Shown: piece by piece, positions 17,701-26,330 of the stretch
Layout of the letters: each line of letters starts with the position of its first letter
How positions within the stretch are numbered: position 1 is the first letter of the stretch
NCBI RefSeq assembly: GCF_041320705.1
Contig: NZ_JBGGTQ010000005.1
Coordinates: 186,001 to 250,000, forward strand
Origin: Kineococcus mangrovi
Lineage (GTDB): Bacteria > Actinomycetota > Actinomycetes > Actinomycetales > Kineococcaceae
DNA length: 64,000 nt
Direction: 5' to 3'
The notes under the pieces: generated by a model
Told to the model about the DNA's origin: nothing
Database searches by the model: none
What the model saw: the letters and a program-made list of their open reading frames with translations, nothing else
Made by a program: the position numbers and the translations under genes

Positions 17701-19402
17701 CACCGACCTGCAGATCAAGGTCGCCCAGGGGGCCAAGCCCGGTGAGGGCGGTCAGCTGCCCGGGCACAAGGTGTACCCGAACATCGCCAGGACGCGGCAC
17801 TCCACGCCGGGCGTGGGTCTCATCTCGCCGCCGCCGCACCACGACATCTACTCGATCGAGGACATCGCCCAGCTCATCCACGACCTGAAGAACGCGAACC
17901 CGGCCGCCCGGGTGCACGTGAAGCTGGTCTCGGAGGTCGGGGTCGGCACGGTCGCGACGGGCGTGTCCAAGGCCAAGGCCGACGTCGTGCTCATCTCCGG
18001 GGCCGACGGCGGGACGGGGGCCGCACCGCTGACGAGCCTGAAGCACGCCGGTGGTCCCTGGGAGCTCGGCCTGGCCGAGACCCAGCAGACGCTCGTCGTC
18101 AACGGGCTGCGCGACCGCATCACCGTGCAGGTCGACGGGCAGTTCAAGACGGGCCGCGACGTCGTCATCGCCGCGCTGCTCGGCGCGGAGGAGTACGGCT
18201 TCGCTACCGCTCCGCTCGTCGTCTCGGGCTGCATCATGATGCGCGTCTGCCAGCTCGACACCTGCCCCGTCGGCGTCGCGACGCAGAACCCCGAGCTGCG
18301 CGCCCGGTTCACCGGCAAGGCCGAGTACGTCGTGAACTTCTTCGAGTTCGTGGCGCAGGAGGTCCGCGAGCTGCTGGCCTCCCTGGGCTTCCGCTCCCTG
18401 GAGGAGGCCGTCGGGCACGTCGAGGTCCTGGACACCCGCCGCGCGGTGGCGCACTGGAAGGCCTCCGGGCTGGACCTGGCGCCGATCCTGCACGCTCCCG
18501 TGGGTCCGGAGGGCTCGACCCTGCACCGCTCCACGACGCAGGACCACGGGCTGGAGAAGGCCCTGGACCACGTCCTCGTCGAACGCGCCGCCGACGCCCT
18601 CGTCAGCGGCACGCCGGTGCGGATCGAGCTGCCCGTGCGCAACGTCAACCGGACGGTCGGCACCCTGCTCGGCCACGAGCTGACGAAGAAGTGGGGCGAG
18701 GAGGGGCTGCCCGAGGGCACCGTCGACGTGACGTTCACGGGGTCCGCGGGCCAGTCGTTCGGCGCGTTCCTGCCCCGCGGCATCACGCTGCGGCTGTTCG
18801 GCGACGCCAACGACTACGTCGGCAAGGGCCTGTCCGGCGGCACGGTCGTCGTGCGTCCCGACACCGCGTCGGGCTCGCGCGACCGCGACATCGTGGCGGG
18901 CAACGTCATCGCCTACGGCGCGACGAGCGGCAAGCTCTTCCTGCGCGGTGAGGTGGGGGAGCGGTTCTGCGTCCGCAACTCCGGCGCCACCGCCGTCGTG
19001 GAGGGGGTGGGCGACCACGCGCTGGAGTACATGACCGGCGGTGAGGTCGTCGTCCTCGGCCGCGTCGGGCGCAACGTGGCCGCGGGCATGTCGGGCGGGT
19101 TCGCCCACGTGCTCGACCTGAAGGAGTCCCGCGTCAACCGCGACATGGTCGACGTCGTCCCGCTCGACGACGAGGCCGCCGCGCGCGTCCACGACCTGCT
19201 CGTGGCCCACCGCGAGCACACCGACTCCACCGTCGCCGCCAAGCTCCTGTCCGACTGGGGGGCCGCGCGGCAGCGCTTCTCGACGATCGTCCCGCGGGAC
19301 TACGCCCGCGTGCTCGAGGTCCGCGCCCAGGCCGTCTCCGACGGTCTGGAACCGGACTCCGACGCCGTGCTCACCCGCATCATGGAGGCTTCGCATGGTT
19401 GA
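14795..19402 (+). CDS. gltB: Glutamate synthase, large (alpha) subunit
   Basis: Transfers the amide nitrogen of glutamine to 2-oxoglutarate, using electrons from GltD. 1535 residues in the standard order: a short propeptide ending at Cys41 ([10 protein letters not shown]), which becomes the N-terminal nucleophile of the amidotransferase; a central domain; the FMN-binding synthase barrel ([47 protein letters not shown]); a 3Fe-4S loop ([15 protein letters not shown], near residue 1146); and the C-terminal GXGXG beta-helix ([12 protein letters not shown]). I chose ATG 14795 over GTG 14786. It overlaps gltD by 8 nt. Confidence 0.96.
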   Translation: MSPHTSTHTASHLGRRVRPLPFTSFPDDAGLYDRANEKDACGVAFVATVRGEAGHDIVEHALTALRNLDHRGAVGAEANTGDGAGILTQVPDEFLRAVMGEQGVQLPARGAYAVGNAFLPAEEAERAQAVARIEEIAEAEGLDVLGWRDVPVTADLVGAQARACMPFFAQLFVATRTDGLRPLETGVDLDRRVYVLRKLAERDLGVYFPSLSARTMVYKGMLTTGQLEPFFPDLSDRRFTSELGLVHSRFSTNTFPSWPLAHPFRTIAHNGEINTVKGNRNWTAARESTMSTPLIPGDVQRLGPICATEGSDSASFDEVLELLHLAGRSLPHAVLMMVPEAWENNAEMDPARRAFYEFHSMFSEPWDGPANLTFTDGTVIGGVLDRNGLRPSRYWVTDDGLVVLASETGVLELDPASIVARGRVAPGKMFLVDTAKGRIVDDEEVKAELAAAQPYGEWLKNVVRLPDLPPREHIVHSHASVTRRQQTFGYTEEELRLILAPMARAGAEPIGSMGSDTPLAVLSTRPRMLFDYFTQLFAQVTNPPLDAIREELVTSLITVTGPQQNALSESAAHCHQLVMPFPVIDNDELAKIVHIDRDRRNPGRTTLVVKGLYRVAGGGAELARRIEEIRAEVSRAIADGAVFVVLSDRDSNAEYAPIPSLLLTSAVHHHLVRQKLRTQVGLVVEAGDVREVHHVALLIGYGAAAINPYLAMETVEDLVRHQVITTVDAQTAVRNLIKALGKGVLKVMSKMGISTVASYRGAQVFEALGLSQTLVDEYFTATTSRLGGVGLDVLAEEVAQRHRLAYPVEGQERAHRTLETGGEYQWRREGEPHLFDPETVFQLQHSTRSRNEALFRKYTSRVDEQSERLMTLRGLLQLKKGAREPVAIDEVEPVSEIVKRFSTGAMSYGSISQEAHEVLAVAMNRLGGRSNSGEGGEDVERLYDPERTSRVKQIASGRFGVTSNYLTSATDLQIKVAQGAKPGEGGQLPGHKVYPNIARTRHSTPGVGLISPPPHHDIYSIEDIAQLIHDLKNANPAARVHVKLVSEVGVGTVATGVSKAKADVVLISGADGGTGAAPLTSLKHAGGPWELGLAETQQTLVVNGLRDRITVQVDGQFKTGRDVVIAALLGAEEYGFATAPLVVSGCIMMRVCQLDTCPVGVATQNPELRARFTGKAEYVVNFFEFVAQEVRELLASLGFRSLEEAVGHVEVLDTRRAVAHWKASGLDLAPILHAPVGPEGSTLHRSTTQDHGLEKALDHVLVERAADALVSGTPVRIELPVRNVNRTVGTLLGHELTKKWGEEGLPEGTVDVTFTGSAGQSFGAFLPRGITLRLFGDANDYVGKGLSGGTVVVRPDTASGSRDRDIVAGNVIAYGATSGKLFLRGEVGERFCVRNSGATAVVEGVGDHALEYMTGGEVVVLGRVGRNVAAGMSGGFAHVLDLKESRVNRDMVDVVPLDDEAAARVHDLLVAHREHTDSTVAAKLLSDWGAARQRFSTIVPRDYARVLEVRAQAVSDGLEPDSDAVLTRIMEASHG

Positions 19403-20852
19403 CCCCCGGGGGTTCCTCAAGGTCCGCGAGCGGGAACTGCCGCCGCGCCGGCCCGTCCCGCTGCGCCTGATGGACTGGCGCGAGGTGTACGAGAAGCAGG
19501 ACCAGCAGCAGCTGCAGCGCCAGGCCGGCCGCTGCATGGACTGCGGCATCCCGTTCTGCCACAACGCGTGCCCGCTGGGGAACCTCATCCCCGAGTGGAA
19601 CGACCTCGTCAGCCGCGGTGACATGCGCGCGGCCATCGAGCGCCTGCACGCCACGAACAACTTCCCGGAGTTCACCGGGAAGCTGTGCCCGGCCCCGTGC
19701 GAGTCGGCGTGCGTGCTCGGCATCAACCAGCCGCCGGTGACCATCAAGCAGGTCGAGGTGATGATCGCCGAGAACGCCGCCGAGGCCGGCTGGATGACCC
19801 CGCAGGTGCCCGAACGCCTCACGGGCAAGACCGTCGCGGTCGTCGGGTCCGGCCCGGCCGGGCTCGCTGCCGCGCAGCAGCTGACCCGGTCCGGGCACAC
19901 CGTCGTCGTCTACGAGCGCGACGACGCCATCGGCGGGCTCATGCGGTACGGCATCCCCGAGTTCAAGATGGAGCGGGCGGTGCTGGACCGCCGCCTCGCG
20001 CAGATGGAGGCCGAGGGCACCCGCTTCCGGGCCGGCGTCGACATCGGCGCGGACATCACCGGTGAGCAGTTGCGCGAACGCTTCGACGCGGTCGTCGTGG
20101 CCACCGGCGCCACCCAGTGGCGCGAGGTGGACCTGCCCGGCCGCGACCTCGCCGGCATCCACCAGGCCATGGAGTACCTGCCGCCGACGAACCGGGTCGC
20201 CGTGGGCCAGGAACCCCCCGCCGACCACGTCGACGCCCGGGGTCTCGACGTGGTCGTCATCGGCGGCGGCGACACCGGTTCGGACTGCTACGGCACCGCC
20301 CTGCGCCAGGGGGCGCGGTCGGTCACCCAGCTCGACATCTACCCGATGGCGCCCGAGGACCGGGCCGAGCACGAGCCGTGGCCGACGATGCCGAAGGTGT
20401 TCTCGGTGTCCTCCTCCCACGAGGAGGGGGGCGACCGGAAGTTCTCCGCCTCCACCCGGGCGTTCGTGGGCGAGGACGGCGAGGTCACCGCTCTGCGCAT
20501 CGTCGAGGTCACCAAGGTCGACGGCGTCTGGACGCCGGTGGAGGGGACCGAGCAGGACCTGCCGGCCCAGCTCGTGCTGCTGGCCATCGGGTTCGCCGGG
20601 CCCGAGCACGGCGGCCTCGTCGGTCAGCTCGGCCTGGAGGCCGACGCCCGCACCCGCTTCACCCGCACGCCGGGCTACGCGACGGGCACCCCGGGCGTGT
20701 TCGTGGCCGGTGACGCGGGCCGCGGGCAGTCCCTCATCGTCTGGGCGATCGCCGAGGGCCGGGCGTGCGCCGCGGCCGTCGACGAGTTCCTCATGGGCGA
20801 CACGGCGCTGCCCTCGCCCATCAGGGCCGACGCGGTGCCGTTGACTGCCTGA
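19395..20852 (+). CDS. gltD: Glutamate synthase, small (beta) subunit
   Basis: NADPH-oxidising FAD subunit that feeds electrons to GltB. 485 residues. The N-terminal cysteine clusters [15 protein letters not shown] and [10 protein letters not shown] hold 4Fe-4S centres, [15 protein letters not shown] binds [14 protein letters not shown] is the NADPH site, and [19 protein letters not shown] is the C-terminal FAD motif. The ATG lies inside the end of gltB (8-nt overlap), so the subunits are translationally coupled. Confidence 0.96.
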   Translation: MVDPRGFLKVRERELPPRRPVPLRLMDWREVYEKQDQQQLQRQAGRCMDCGIPFCHNACPLGNLIPEWNDLVSRGDMRAAIERLHATNNFPEFTGKLCPAPCESACVLGINQPPVTIKQVEVMIAENAAEAGWMTPQVPERLTGKTVAVVGSGPAGLAAAQQLTRSGHTVVVYERDDAIGGLMRYGIPEFKMERAVLDRRLAQMEAEGTRFRAGVDIGADITGEQLRERFDAVVVATGATQWREVDLPGRDLAGIHQAMEYLPPTNRVAVGQEPPADHVDARGLDVVVIGGGDTGSDCYGTALRQGARSVTQLDIYPMAPEDRAEHEPWPTMPKVFSVSSSHEEGGDRKFSASTRAFVGEDGEVTALRIVEVTKVDGVWTPVEGTEQDLPAQLVLLAIGFAGPEHGGLVGQLGLEADARTRFTRTPGYATGTPGVFVAGDAGRGQSLIVWAIAEGRACAAAVDEFLMGDTALPSPIRADAVPLTA

Positions 20853-20900
20853 TCGTCGCGCGTCCCCGGTGCCGACGAGGCCCGGGTCACCGGCGCGCCA

Positions 20901-21314
20901 CTACCAGCGCTCGACCTCGTCGCGGTCGAAGGTCCACACCGCCTGGTCCGAGAGCACCGTCACGTCGGCGGCGTACCCGGCCAGGTCGCGGGCGGTGGCG
21001 GCGGCCGTGACGCGGCCCAGGGCGTGCCGGGCGGCGCCCTCGGCGTCCAGCCCGTCCCCGTCGACGCTGATGACGACGTCGTGCTCCGGGGCGTGCGCGC
21101 CGGCCAGCGCGCGTTCGACGCGCGGGTGCGCCGCGCGCAGGTCCGACAGCAGACCGGCCAGCGCCCCCCGCGGCCAGTCCCCGACCTCGTGCAGGCGCAC
21201 GTACACGGCGTACTCGTGCTCCAGCGACTCCTCGACGACCTCGTCGACCTCCCGTTCGAAGTCGAGGTCCCGGGTGGGGGCCGTCTCGTCGCGCTGCGGT
21301 TCCTGCGTGTTCAC
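20901..21314 (-). CDS. Hypothetical protein
   Basis: A 137-residue, strongly acidic soluble protein (DFEREVDEVVEESLEHEYAVYVRLHEVGDWPRGAL, then AHPRVERALAGAHAPEHDVVISVDGDGLDAEGAA and a C-terminal AVWTFDRDEVERW). No signal peptide or membrane segment. I do not recognise the family. The coding assignment rests on position between gltD and pyk, actinobacterial codon bias and a CACCAT box 6 nt before GTG 21314. It is convergent with gltD and divergent from pyk. Confidence 0.55.
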   Translation of the reverse strand: MNTQEPQRDETAPTRDLDFEREVDEVVEESLEHEYAVYVRLHEVGDWPRGALAGLLSDLRAAHPRVERALAGAHAPEHDVVISVDGDGLDAEGAARHALGRVTAAATARDLAGYAADVTVLSDQAVWTFDRDEVERW

Positions 21315-21441
21315 GCGGCCATGGTGGGGGCGGGGTCGGGACCGCGCACGTCGGCGACCCCCGGGTGGCCGTGCGGTGACGGTCCGGGGTCCGGCGCGCC
21401 CCACGCGTCGGGTGGCGGGACGGGCGGAATAGGCTCGGGGC

Positions 21442-22881
21442 ATGCGCAGAGCGAAGATCGTCTGCACCCTCGGACCCGCCGTGGCCGGTCCCGAAGGGTT
21501 GCGGTCACTGGTGGACGCCGGGATGGACGTCGCCAGGATGAACTTGAGCCACGGCTCCCACGACGACCACCGGGCGAACTTCGAGGGGGTGCGTGCCGCC
21601 GCCGAGGCCACGGGCCGGTCCGTCGCGATCCTCGCGGACCTGCAGGGTCCGAAGATCCGCCTCGGGAAGTTCGCCGACGGCCCGCACGCCCTCGCCGTCG
21701 GGGACGTCTTCACGATCACGACCGAGGACGTCGTCGGCACGAAGGACGTGTGTTCCACGACGTACGGGGGCCTGACGGGCGACGTCGCGGTGGGCGACCG
21801 GATCCTCATCGACGACGGCAAGGTCGGCCTGGAGGTCACCGCCGTCGACGGCCCCCGCGTCGTCACGAAGGTGACCGTCCCCGGGCCCGTCAGCAACAAC
21901 AAGGGCATCAACCTGCCCGGCGTGGCCGTCAGCGTCCCGGCGTTGTCCGAGAAGGACGTCGAGGACCTCCGCTTCGCCCTCCGCCTCGGTGTCGACATGG
22001 TGGCGCTGTCCTTCGTGCGCTCGGCGGCCGACGCCGAGGACGTCCACGCGATCATGGACGAGGAGGGCGTCACCGTCCCCGTCATCGCCAAGGTGGAGAA
22101 GCCGCAGGCCGTCGAGAACCTGCGCGAGGTCGTCGCGGCCTTCGACGGCATCATGGTCGCCCGCGGCGACCTGGGCGTCGAGCTGCCGCTGGAGGAGGTG
22201 CCGCTGGTCCAGAAGCGCGCCATCGAGCTCGCCCGCCGCCAGGCCAAGCCCGTGATCGTCGCCACGCAGATGCTCGAGTCGATGATCACCGCGCCCCGGC
22301 CCACGCGCGCCGAGGCCTCCGACTGCGCGAACGCCGTCCTCGACGGCGCGGACGCGCTCATGCTCTCGGGCGAGACGAGCGTGGGGGCGTTCGCGTTCGA
22401 GGCGGTGCGCACGATGGCGCGCATCATCGAGAACACCGAGACCCACGGCGCGGACCGCATCGCGGCCCTGGGCACCGTCCCGCACACCAAGGGCGGCGCC
22501 ATCACGCTGGCGGCCTCGGAGATCGGCAAGCAGCTCGACGCCAAGCTGCTCGTCACCTTCACCCAGTCCGGTGACTCCGCCCGCCGCCTGTCCCGCCTGC
22601 GCGCCCAGATCCCCCTCGTGGCCTTCACGGCCGAGGAGACGACGCGCCGCCGCCTGGCGCTGTCGTGGGGCGTGGACTCGCAGTACGCCGCGTTCATCTC
22701 CACGACCGACGAGATGGTCAAGGAGGTCGACCGCCGACTGCTGGAGATGGGCCGCTGCGCCGTCGGCGACCTCGTCGTCATCGTCGCCGGTGCCCCGCCC
22801 GGGATCGTCGGGTCGACGAACGCCGTGCGGGTGCACCGCATCGGCGACGCGACGGCCGGGGTGTCCAGCGCCTACGCCTGA
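21442..22881 (+). CDS. pyk: Pyruvate kinase
   Basis: Makes pyruvate and ATP from phosphoenolpyruvate, the last glycolytic step. 479 residues in the A-B-A-C domain order: RAKIVCTLGPA at the start, the B-domain around 70-165, the signature VIAKVEKPQAVENLREVVAAFDGIMVARGDLGVE with the catalytic Lys, ATQMLESMITAPRPTRAEASD, and the C-terminal effector domain. ATG 21442 follows TAGGCT (21430-21435) by 6 nt, indicating a leaderless transcript. A strong terminator follows. Confidence 0.96.
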   Translation: MRRAKIVCTLGPAVAGPEGLRSLVDAGMDVARMNLSHGSHDDHRANFEGVRAAAEATGRSVAILADLQGPKIRLGKFADGPHALAVGDVFTITTEDVVGTKDVCSTTYGGLTGDVAVGDRILIDDGKVGLEVTAVDGPRVVTKVTVPGPVSNNKGINLPGVAVSVPALSEKDVEDLRFALRLGVDMVALSFVRSAADAEDVHAIMDEEGVTVPVIAKVEKPQAVENLREVVAAFDGIMVARGDLGVELPLEEVPLVQKRAIELARRQAKPVIVATQMLESMITAPRPTRAEASDCANAVLDGADALMLSGETSVGAFAFEAVRTMARIIENTETHGADRIAALGTVPHTKGGAITLAASEIGKQLDAKLLVTFTQSGDSARRLSRLRAQIPLVAFTAEETTRRRLALSWGVDSQYAAFISTTDEMVKEVDRRLLEMGRCAVGDLVVIVAGAPPGIVGSTNAVRVHRIGDATAGVSSAYA

Positions 22882-22893
22882 GCCCCGACGTGA

Positions 22894-22927
22894 GGAGAGC
22901 CCCGGAGCAGCTGCTCCGGGGCTCTCC
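22894..22927. terminator. Perfect 17-bp inverted repeat after pyk
   Basis: A 34-nt perfect palindrome (arms GGAGAGCCCCGGAGCAG and its complement, no unpaired loop bases) starts 13 nt after the pyk stop. It probably terminates pyk, and, being symmetric, also reading from the minus-strand tRNA on the other side. Confidence 0.75.
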
Positions 22928-22960
22928 GCGTCCCGCGGTCCTGCCCGCGGTACCGCGCGG

Positions 22961-23034
22961 TGCCCTGGGTGGGATTCGAACCCACACTGGATCGAGTTTG
23001 AGTCGATTGCCTCTGCCGGTTGGGCTACCAGGGC
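22961..23034 (-). tRNA. tRNA with anticodon CAA (Leu), short variable loop
   Basis: A complete cloverleaf on the minus strand: acceptor GCCCTGG/CCAGGGC (7 bp) with discriminator A, a 3-bp D stem GCC/GGC, anticodon stem ATCGA/TCGAT with loop CTCAAAC, T stem GTGGG/CCCAC with TTCGAAT loop. The anticodon CAA (complement of 22998-23000) reads UUG, hence Leu. Bacterial tRNA-Leu normally has a long variable arm, but only CCAGT separates the anticodon and T stems here. CC follows the discriminator A in the genome. The gene is well formed; its true amino acid is less certain than the anticodon implies. Confidence 0.85.
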
Positions 23035-23153
23035 GCGTACCGAGCACCCTACAAGGACCGGGGACCTCCTCCGCGCGGGCGGGTGCGGGCCGGCGACGAC
23101 GGCCGGTAGTAGGTGCGGTGCGCACCGGCCGGGCCACCGACTAGGATGCCCGG

Positions 23154-23771
23154 GTGACGAACACTGCCGACACCACCGCCGCGTCCGCCACGACCACACG
23201 TCGGGTGGTCGTCGCGGAGGACGAGGCCATCATCCGTCTCGACATCGTCGAGATGCTCACCGAGGCCGGCTACGACGTCGTGGGCCAGGCCGGGGACGGC
23301 GAGCAGGCCGTGGCCCTCGCCGAGGAGCACAAGCCCGACCTCGTCGTCATGGACATCAAGATGCCCGTCCTGGACGGCATCTCCGCCGCCGAGCGGATCG
23401 CCAAGGCGCGCATCGCCCCCGTCGTCCTGCTCACCGCGTTCTCCCAGGCCGAGCTCGTCGAGCGCGCCCGCGACGCCGGTGCCATGGCCTACGTCGTCAA
23501 GCCGTTCACCTCGGCCGACCTGCTGCCCGCCGTCGAGATCGCGGTGAGCCGCTACCAGCAGATCATGACCCTCGAGGACGAGGTCGCCGACCTCGCCGAC
23601 CGCTTCGAGACGCGCAAGCTCGTCGACCGCGCGAAGTCGAAGCTGCAGACGCAGTTCGGGATGAGCGAGCCCGAGGCGTTCCGCTGGATCCAGAAGACCT
23701 CGATGGACAAGCGCCTCACGATGCGCGAGGTCGCCAACACCGTCATCAGCGCCGGCGACGACCGCGGCTGA
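23154..23771 (+). CDS. pdtaR: Response regulator with ANTAR RNA-binding domain (PdtaR type)
   Basis: A 205-residue two-domain antiterminator: a receiver domain (RVVVAEDEAIIRLDIVEML, phosphoacceptor Asp67 in VVMDIKMPVLDG, conserved LLTAFS and YVVKPFT) followed by an ANTAR domain (about 135-195, ending EPEAFRWIQKTSMDKRLTMREVANTVI). In mycobacteria PdtaR, phosphorylated by PdtaS, binds tandem hairpins in mRNAs. No sensor kinase gene is in the window. GTG 23154 follows TAGGAT (23142-23147) by 6 nt. An inverted repeat GGCCGGT..ACCGGCC (23101-23130) lies just upstream. Confidence 0.92.
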   Translation: MTNTADTTAASATTTRRVVVAEDEAIIRLDIVEMLTEAGYDVVGQAGDGEQAVALAEEHKPDLVVMDIKMPVLDGISAAERIAKARIAPVVLLTAFSQAELVERARDAGAMAYVVKPFTSADLLPAVEIAVSRYQQIMTLEDEVADLADRFETRKLVDRAKSKLQTQFGMSEPEAFRWIQKTSMDKRLTMREVANTVISAGDDRG

Positions 23772-23790
23772 GCGCCGCCCCGGCCCGTCC

Positions 23791-23826
23791 CGACGGCCCC
23801 GCACCCCACCGGGTGCGGGGCCGTCG
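23791..23826 (+). terminator. Hairpin after pdtaR
   Basis: CGACGGCCCCGCACC and GGTGCGGGGCCGTCG pair as a perfect 15-bp stem with a 6-nt loop, 20 nt after the stop, followed by the T-poor TGCTGCC. Confidence 0.75.
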
Positions 23827-23989
23827 TGCTGCCACCGCCGCGTCGTCGCCGTGCCGTGTCGTCGTCGTGTCGTCGCCCACGGTGGGGAACAGGTGCATCT
23901 GCGCAGTTCAGGCGCCTCACGGTGGCCGATGTGTGTAACGACCCGGTGAACTCGCGCACGGAATCCGCCCCAGCGGTGCGGCCGACCCC

Positions 23990-23995
23990 TAGTGT
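23990..23995 (+). promoter_or_regulatory. Possible livK -10 box
   Basis: TAGTGT in CCCCTAGTGTTCACT is the best -10 candidate in the 261-nt gap before livK, leaving a leader of about 85 nt that contains a strong AGGAGGA ribosome-binding site. The same CCCTAGTGT occurs before the acetyltransferase gene (29218-29226). No clear -35 is seen. Confidence 0.4.
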
Positions 23996-24087
23996 TCACT
24001 CCGGCTCCACCGCTCCCGGGTGGCGCTCACGAGAACGCGCGTCGTGGCGCGTGCTCTCGTGCCCTCTCCTCCAGGAGGACAAGCCCA

Positions 24088-25260
24088 GTGCGCTCCATCG
24101 TCAAACTCGCGGCCCCGGCCGCGGCGGCCGCCCTCCTGCTGGCCGCGTGCGGCACCACCGGTGGGGACGACACCTCCTCCGGTTCGGCGTCCGGATCCTC
24201 GGGGGGCGACTGCCCCGACGGCATCAGCATCGGGTTCTTCGGCGCCCTCACCGGCCCGAACGCCAACCTGGGCGTGAACATCAACAACGGGGTCAAGCTC
24301 GCCGTCGACCAGCACAACGCCGAGTCCGGTGCCTGCCAGGTGACGCTGAAGCCCTTCGACTCCCAGGGCGACCAGAACCAGGCCCAGGGCCAGGCGCAGC
24401 AGGCCGTCGGCGACTCCGAGGTCGTCGGCATCGTGGGCCCGGCCTTCTCGGGTGAGTCCAAGGTCGCCGACCCGATCCTCGCCGAGGCCGGCCTCGTCGG
24501 GATCTCGCCGTCGGCGACGAACCCGGCGCTGGCCGACAACGGCTGGAAGACGTTCTTCCGCGTCCTGGGCAACGACGCCACGCAGGGCCCGGCCGCCGCG
24601 AAGTTCATCACCGGCACCCTGGGCAAGCAGAAGGTGTACGTCGTCGACGACTCCTCCGAGTACGGCAAGGGACTGGCCGACATCGTCCGCGAGGACCTCG
24701 GCAGCGCCGACGTCAAGGACAACACCGTCCAGACCGGGCAGACGGACTTCTCGGCCGTCGTCGCCGACATCCGCGCCTCAGGTGCCGACGCGGTGTTCTT
24801 CGGCGGGTACTACTCCGAGGCGGGTCTGCTGCTCAAGCAGATGCGCGACGCGGGCCTGAGCGACGACCAGGTCACCTTCGTCAGCGACGACGGCGCCAAG
24901 GACGAGGGGCTCATCACCGCGGCCGGTGCGCAGGCCGCCGAGGGCGCCTACGTGACCTGCCCGTGCCTGCCGCCGGACCAGGCCGAGGGCAGCTTCGTGG
25001 AGGACTACACCGCCGCCTACGGCACGGCCCCGGCGACGTACTCCGCGGAGGGTTACGACGCGGCGACGATCCTGCTCGACGGGATCGCCGACGGGAAGAC
25101 GACGCGCGAGGACCTGCTGTCCTACGTCGCGTCCTACGACGAGCCGGGCGTGACCAAGCAGCTGAAGTTCGACGACAAGGGCGAGCCGAGCTCGGTCAGC
25201 GTCTGGTCCTACAGGGTCGAGGGCGGCGAGATCGTGGCCGACCAGGAGATCGACTCCTGA
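24088..25260 (+). CDS. livK: Branched-chain amino-acid ABC transporter, substrate-binding lipoprotein
   Basis: A 390-residue periplasmic-binding-fold lipoprotein. The signal peptide ends at the lipobox LLAAC (Cys21), followed by a Gly/Ser linker and a type I Leu/Ile/Val-binding domain (IGFFGALTGPNANLGVNINNGVKLAVDQHNA, VGIVGPAFSGESKV, ISPSATNPALADNGWKTFFR, FFGGYYSEAGLLLKQMR). It delivers ligand to LivHMGF. Ligand identity (branched-chain amino acids versus related compounds) is by family and operon only. GTG 24088 has AGGAGGA 8 nt upstream. A 15-bp hairpin separates it from livH. Confidence 0.9.
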   Translation: MRSIVKLAAPAAAAALLLAACGTTGGDDTSSGSASGSSGGDCPDGISIGFFGALTGPNANLGVNINNGVKLAVDQHNAESGACQVTLKPFDSQGDQNQAQGQAQQAVGDSEVVGIVGPAFSGESKVADPILAEAGLVGISPSATNPALADNGWKTFFRVLGNDATQGPAAAKFITGTLGKQKVYVVDDSSEYGKGLADIVREDLGSADVKDNTVQTGQTDFSAVVADIRASGADAVFFGGYYSEAGLLLKQMRDAGLSDDQVTFVSDDGAKDEGLITAAGAQAAEGAYVTCPCLPPDQAEGSFVEDYTAAYGTAPATYSAEGYDAATILLDGIADGKTTREDLLSYVASYDEPGVTKQLKFDDKGEPSSVSVWSYRVEGGEIVADQEIDS

Positions 25261-25266
25261 CGCCCT

Positions 25267-25302
25267 GACGGCCCCATCCGCTCCCCGGCGGGTGGGGCCG
25301 TC
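25267..25302 (+). terminator. Intra-operon hairpin between livK and livH
   Basis: GACGGCCCCATCCGC and GCGGGTGGGGCCGTC form a 15-bp stem (one wobble pair) with loop TCCCCG, 6 nt after the livK stop. It likely terminates most transcripts or protects livK mRNA, giving more binding protein than permease. Confidence 0.7.
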
Positions 25303-25340
25303 CCACGTCCGACCGTCCCCGTCAGCTCACCTCACCCCGG

Positions 25341-26330
25341 GTGGTTCCCCTGTCCACGTTCCTCGACCTGACCTTCACGGGTCTGGTGATCGGTGCGATC
25401 TACTCGCTCTTCGCGCTCGGCTACACGCTCGTCTACGGCGTCCTGCGCCTCATCAACTTCGCCCACTCCGAGGTCTTCATGTGGGGCAGCTTCGGCGCGG
25501 TCTGGGCGATGACCTTCCTCGGGTCGCGCCAGGGCATGGCCTGGCCCGCTGCCGTCGGCCTGCTGCTCGTCGCCCTCGTGGTGGCCATGGCGGTCAGCGG
25601 CGGGGTCGCGCTCGTCGTGGAGCGCATCGCCTACCGGCGGTTGCGGGAGAAGAAGGCCCCGCCGCTGGTCGCGCTCATCTCCGCCATCGGCGCCTCGTTC
25701 ATGCTCTCCGAGCTCATGGGTCTGCGGGACCGGATCGCCGGCTGGGTGGGTCTCGACGGCGTCCTGGCCCCGTACGTCCGGCAGGCCCGCGAGAACACCG
25801 CCTTCGTGAACCCGCTGCCGAACGTCACCGTCCTGTCGGCCGGCGGTTTCGAGGTCCGCAGCAACCAGCTCATCGTCCTCGTCGGTGCCATCGTCATGAT
25901 GATCGCCCTCGACCAGTTCGTGTCCCGCTCCCGGCTCGGCCGCGGCGTGCGCGCGGTGTCCCAGGACCCCGAGGCCGCCGCCCTCATGGGCGTCAACCAG
26001 CAGCGGGTCGTCCAGCTGACCTTCCTCATCGGCGGTCTGATGGCCGGCGCGGCCGCTGTCCTGTACCTCATCCACATCCCGGTCACCCGGTACAACGTCG
26101 GCTTCATCCTGGGCATCAAGGCGTTCACGGCCGCGGTCCTGGGTGGCATCGGGAACATCCGCGGTGCTCTCGTCGGCGGTCTCGTGCTGGGGCTGGTGGA
26201 GAACTACGCGACGTTGTTCGGGCTGGCCAGCTCGTGGAAAGACGTCGTGTCGTTCCTCCTGCTGGTCGTGGTCCTGTTGTTCCGCCCCACCGGCATCCTC
26301 GGTGAGTCCCTCGGGAAGGCCCGCGCATGA
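25341..26330 (+). CDS. livH: Branched-chain amino-acid ABC transporter, permease LivH
   Basis: A 329-residue inner-membrane permease with about eight hydrophobic segments. It starts FLDLTFTGLVIGAIYSLFALGYTLVYGVLRLINFAHSEVFMWG, the classic LivH opening, and carries the ATPase-contact loop RAVSQDPEAAALMGVN and GGLMAGAAAV. GTG 25341 lacks a clear ribosome-binding site and is the least certain start in this operon. ATG of livM overlaps its end by 4 nt. Confidence 0.92.
   Translation: MVPLSTFLDLTFTGLVIGAIYSLFALGYTLVYGVLRLINFAHSEVFMWGSFGAVWAMTFLGSRQGMAWPAAVGLLLVALVVAMAVSGGVALVVERIAYRRLREKKAPPLVALISAIGASFMLSELMGLRDRIAGWVGLDGVLAPYVRQARENTAFVNPLPNVTVLSAGGFEVRSNQLIVLVGAIVMMIALDQFVSRSRLGRGVRAVSQDPEAAALMGVNQQRVVQLTFLIGGLMAGAAAVLYLIHIPVTRYNVGFILGIKAFTAAVLGGIGNIRGALVGGLVLGLVENYATLFGLASSWKDVVSFLLLVVVLLFRPTGILGESLGKARA

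Noticed and set aside
14483-19900. Very long open frame antisense to gltB
   Set aside because: At this GC content the reverse frames of real genes stay open; the sense strand encodes an unmistakable full-length GltB and the antisense product is low-complexity with no motif.
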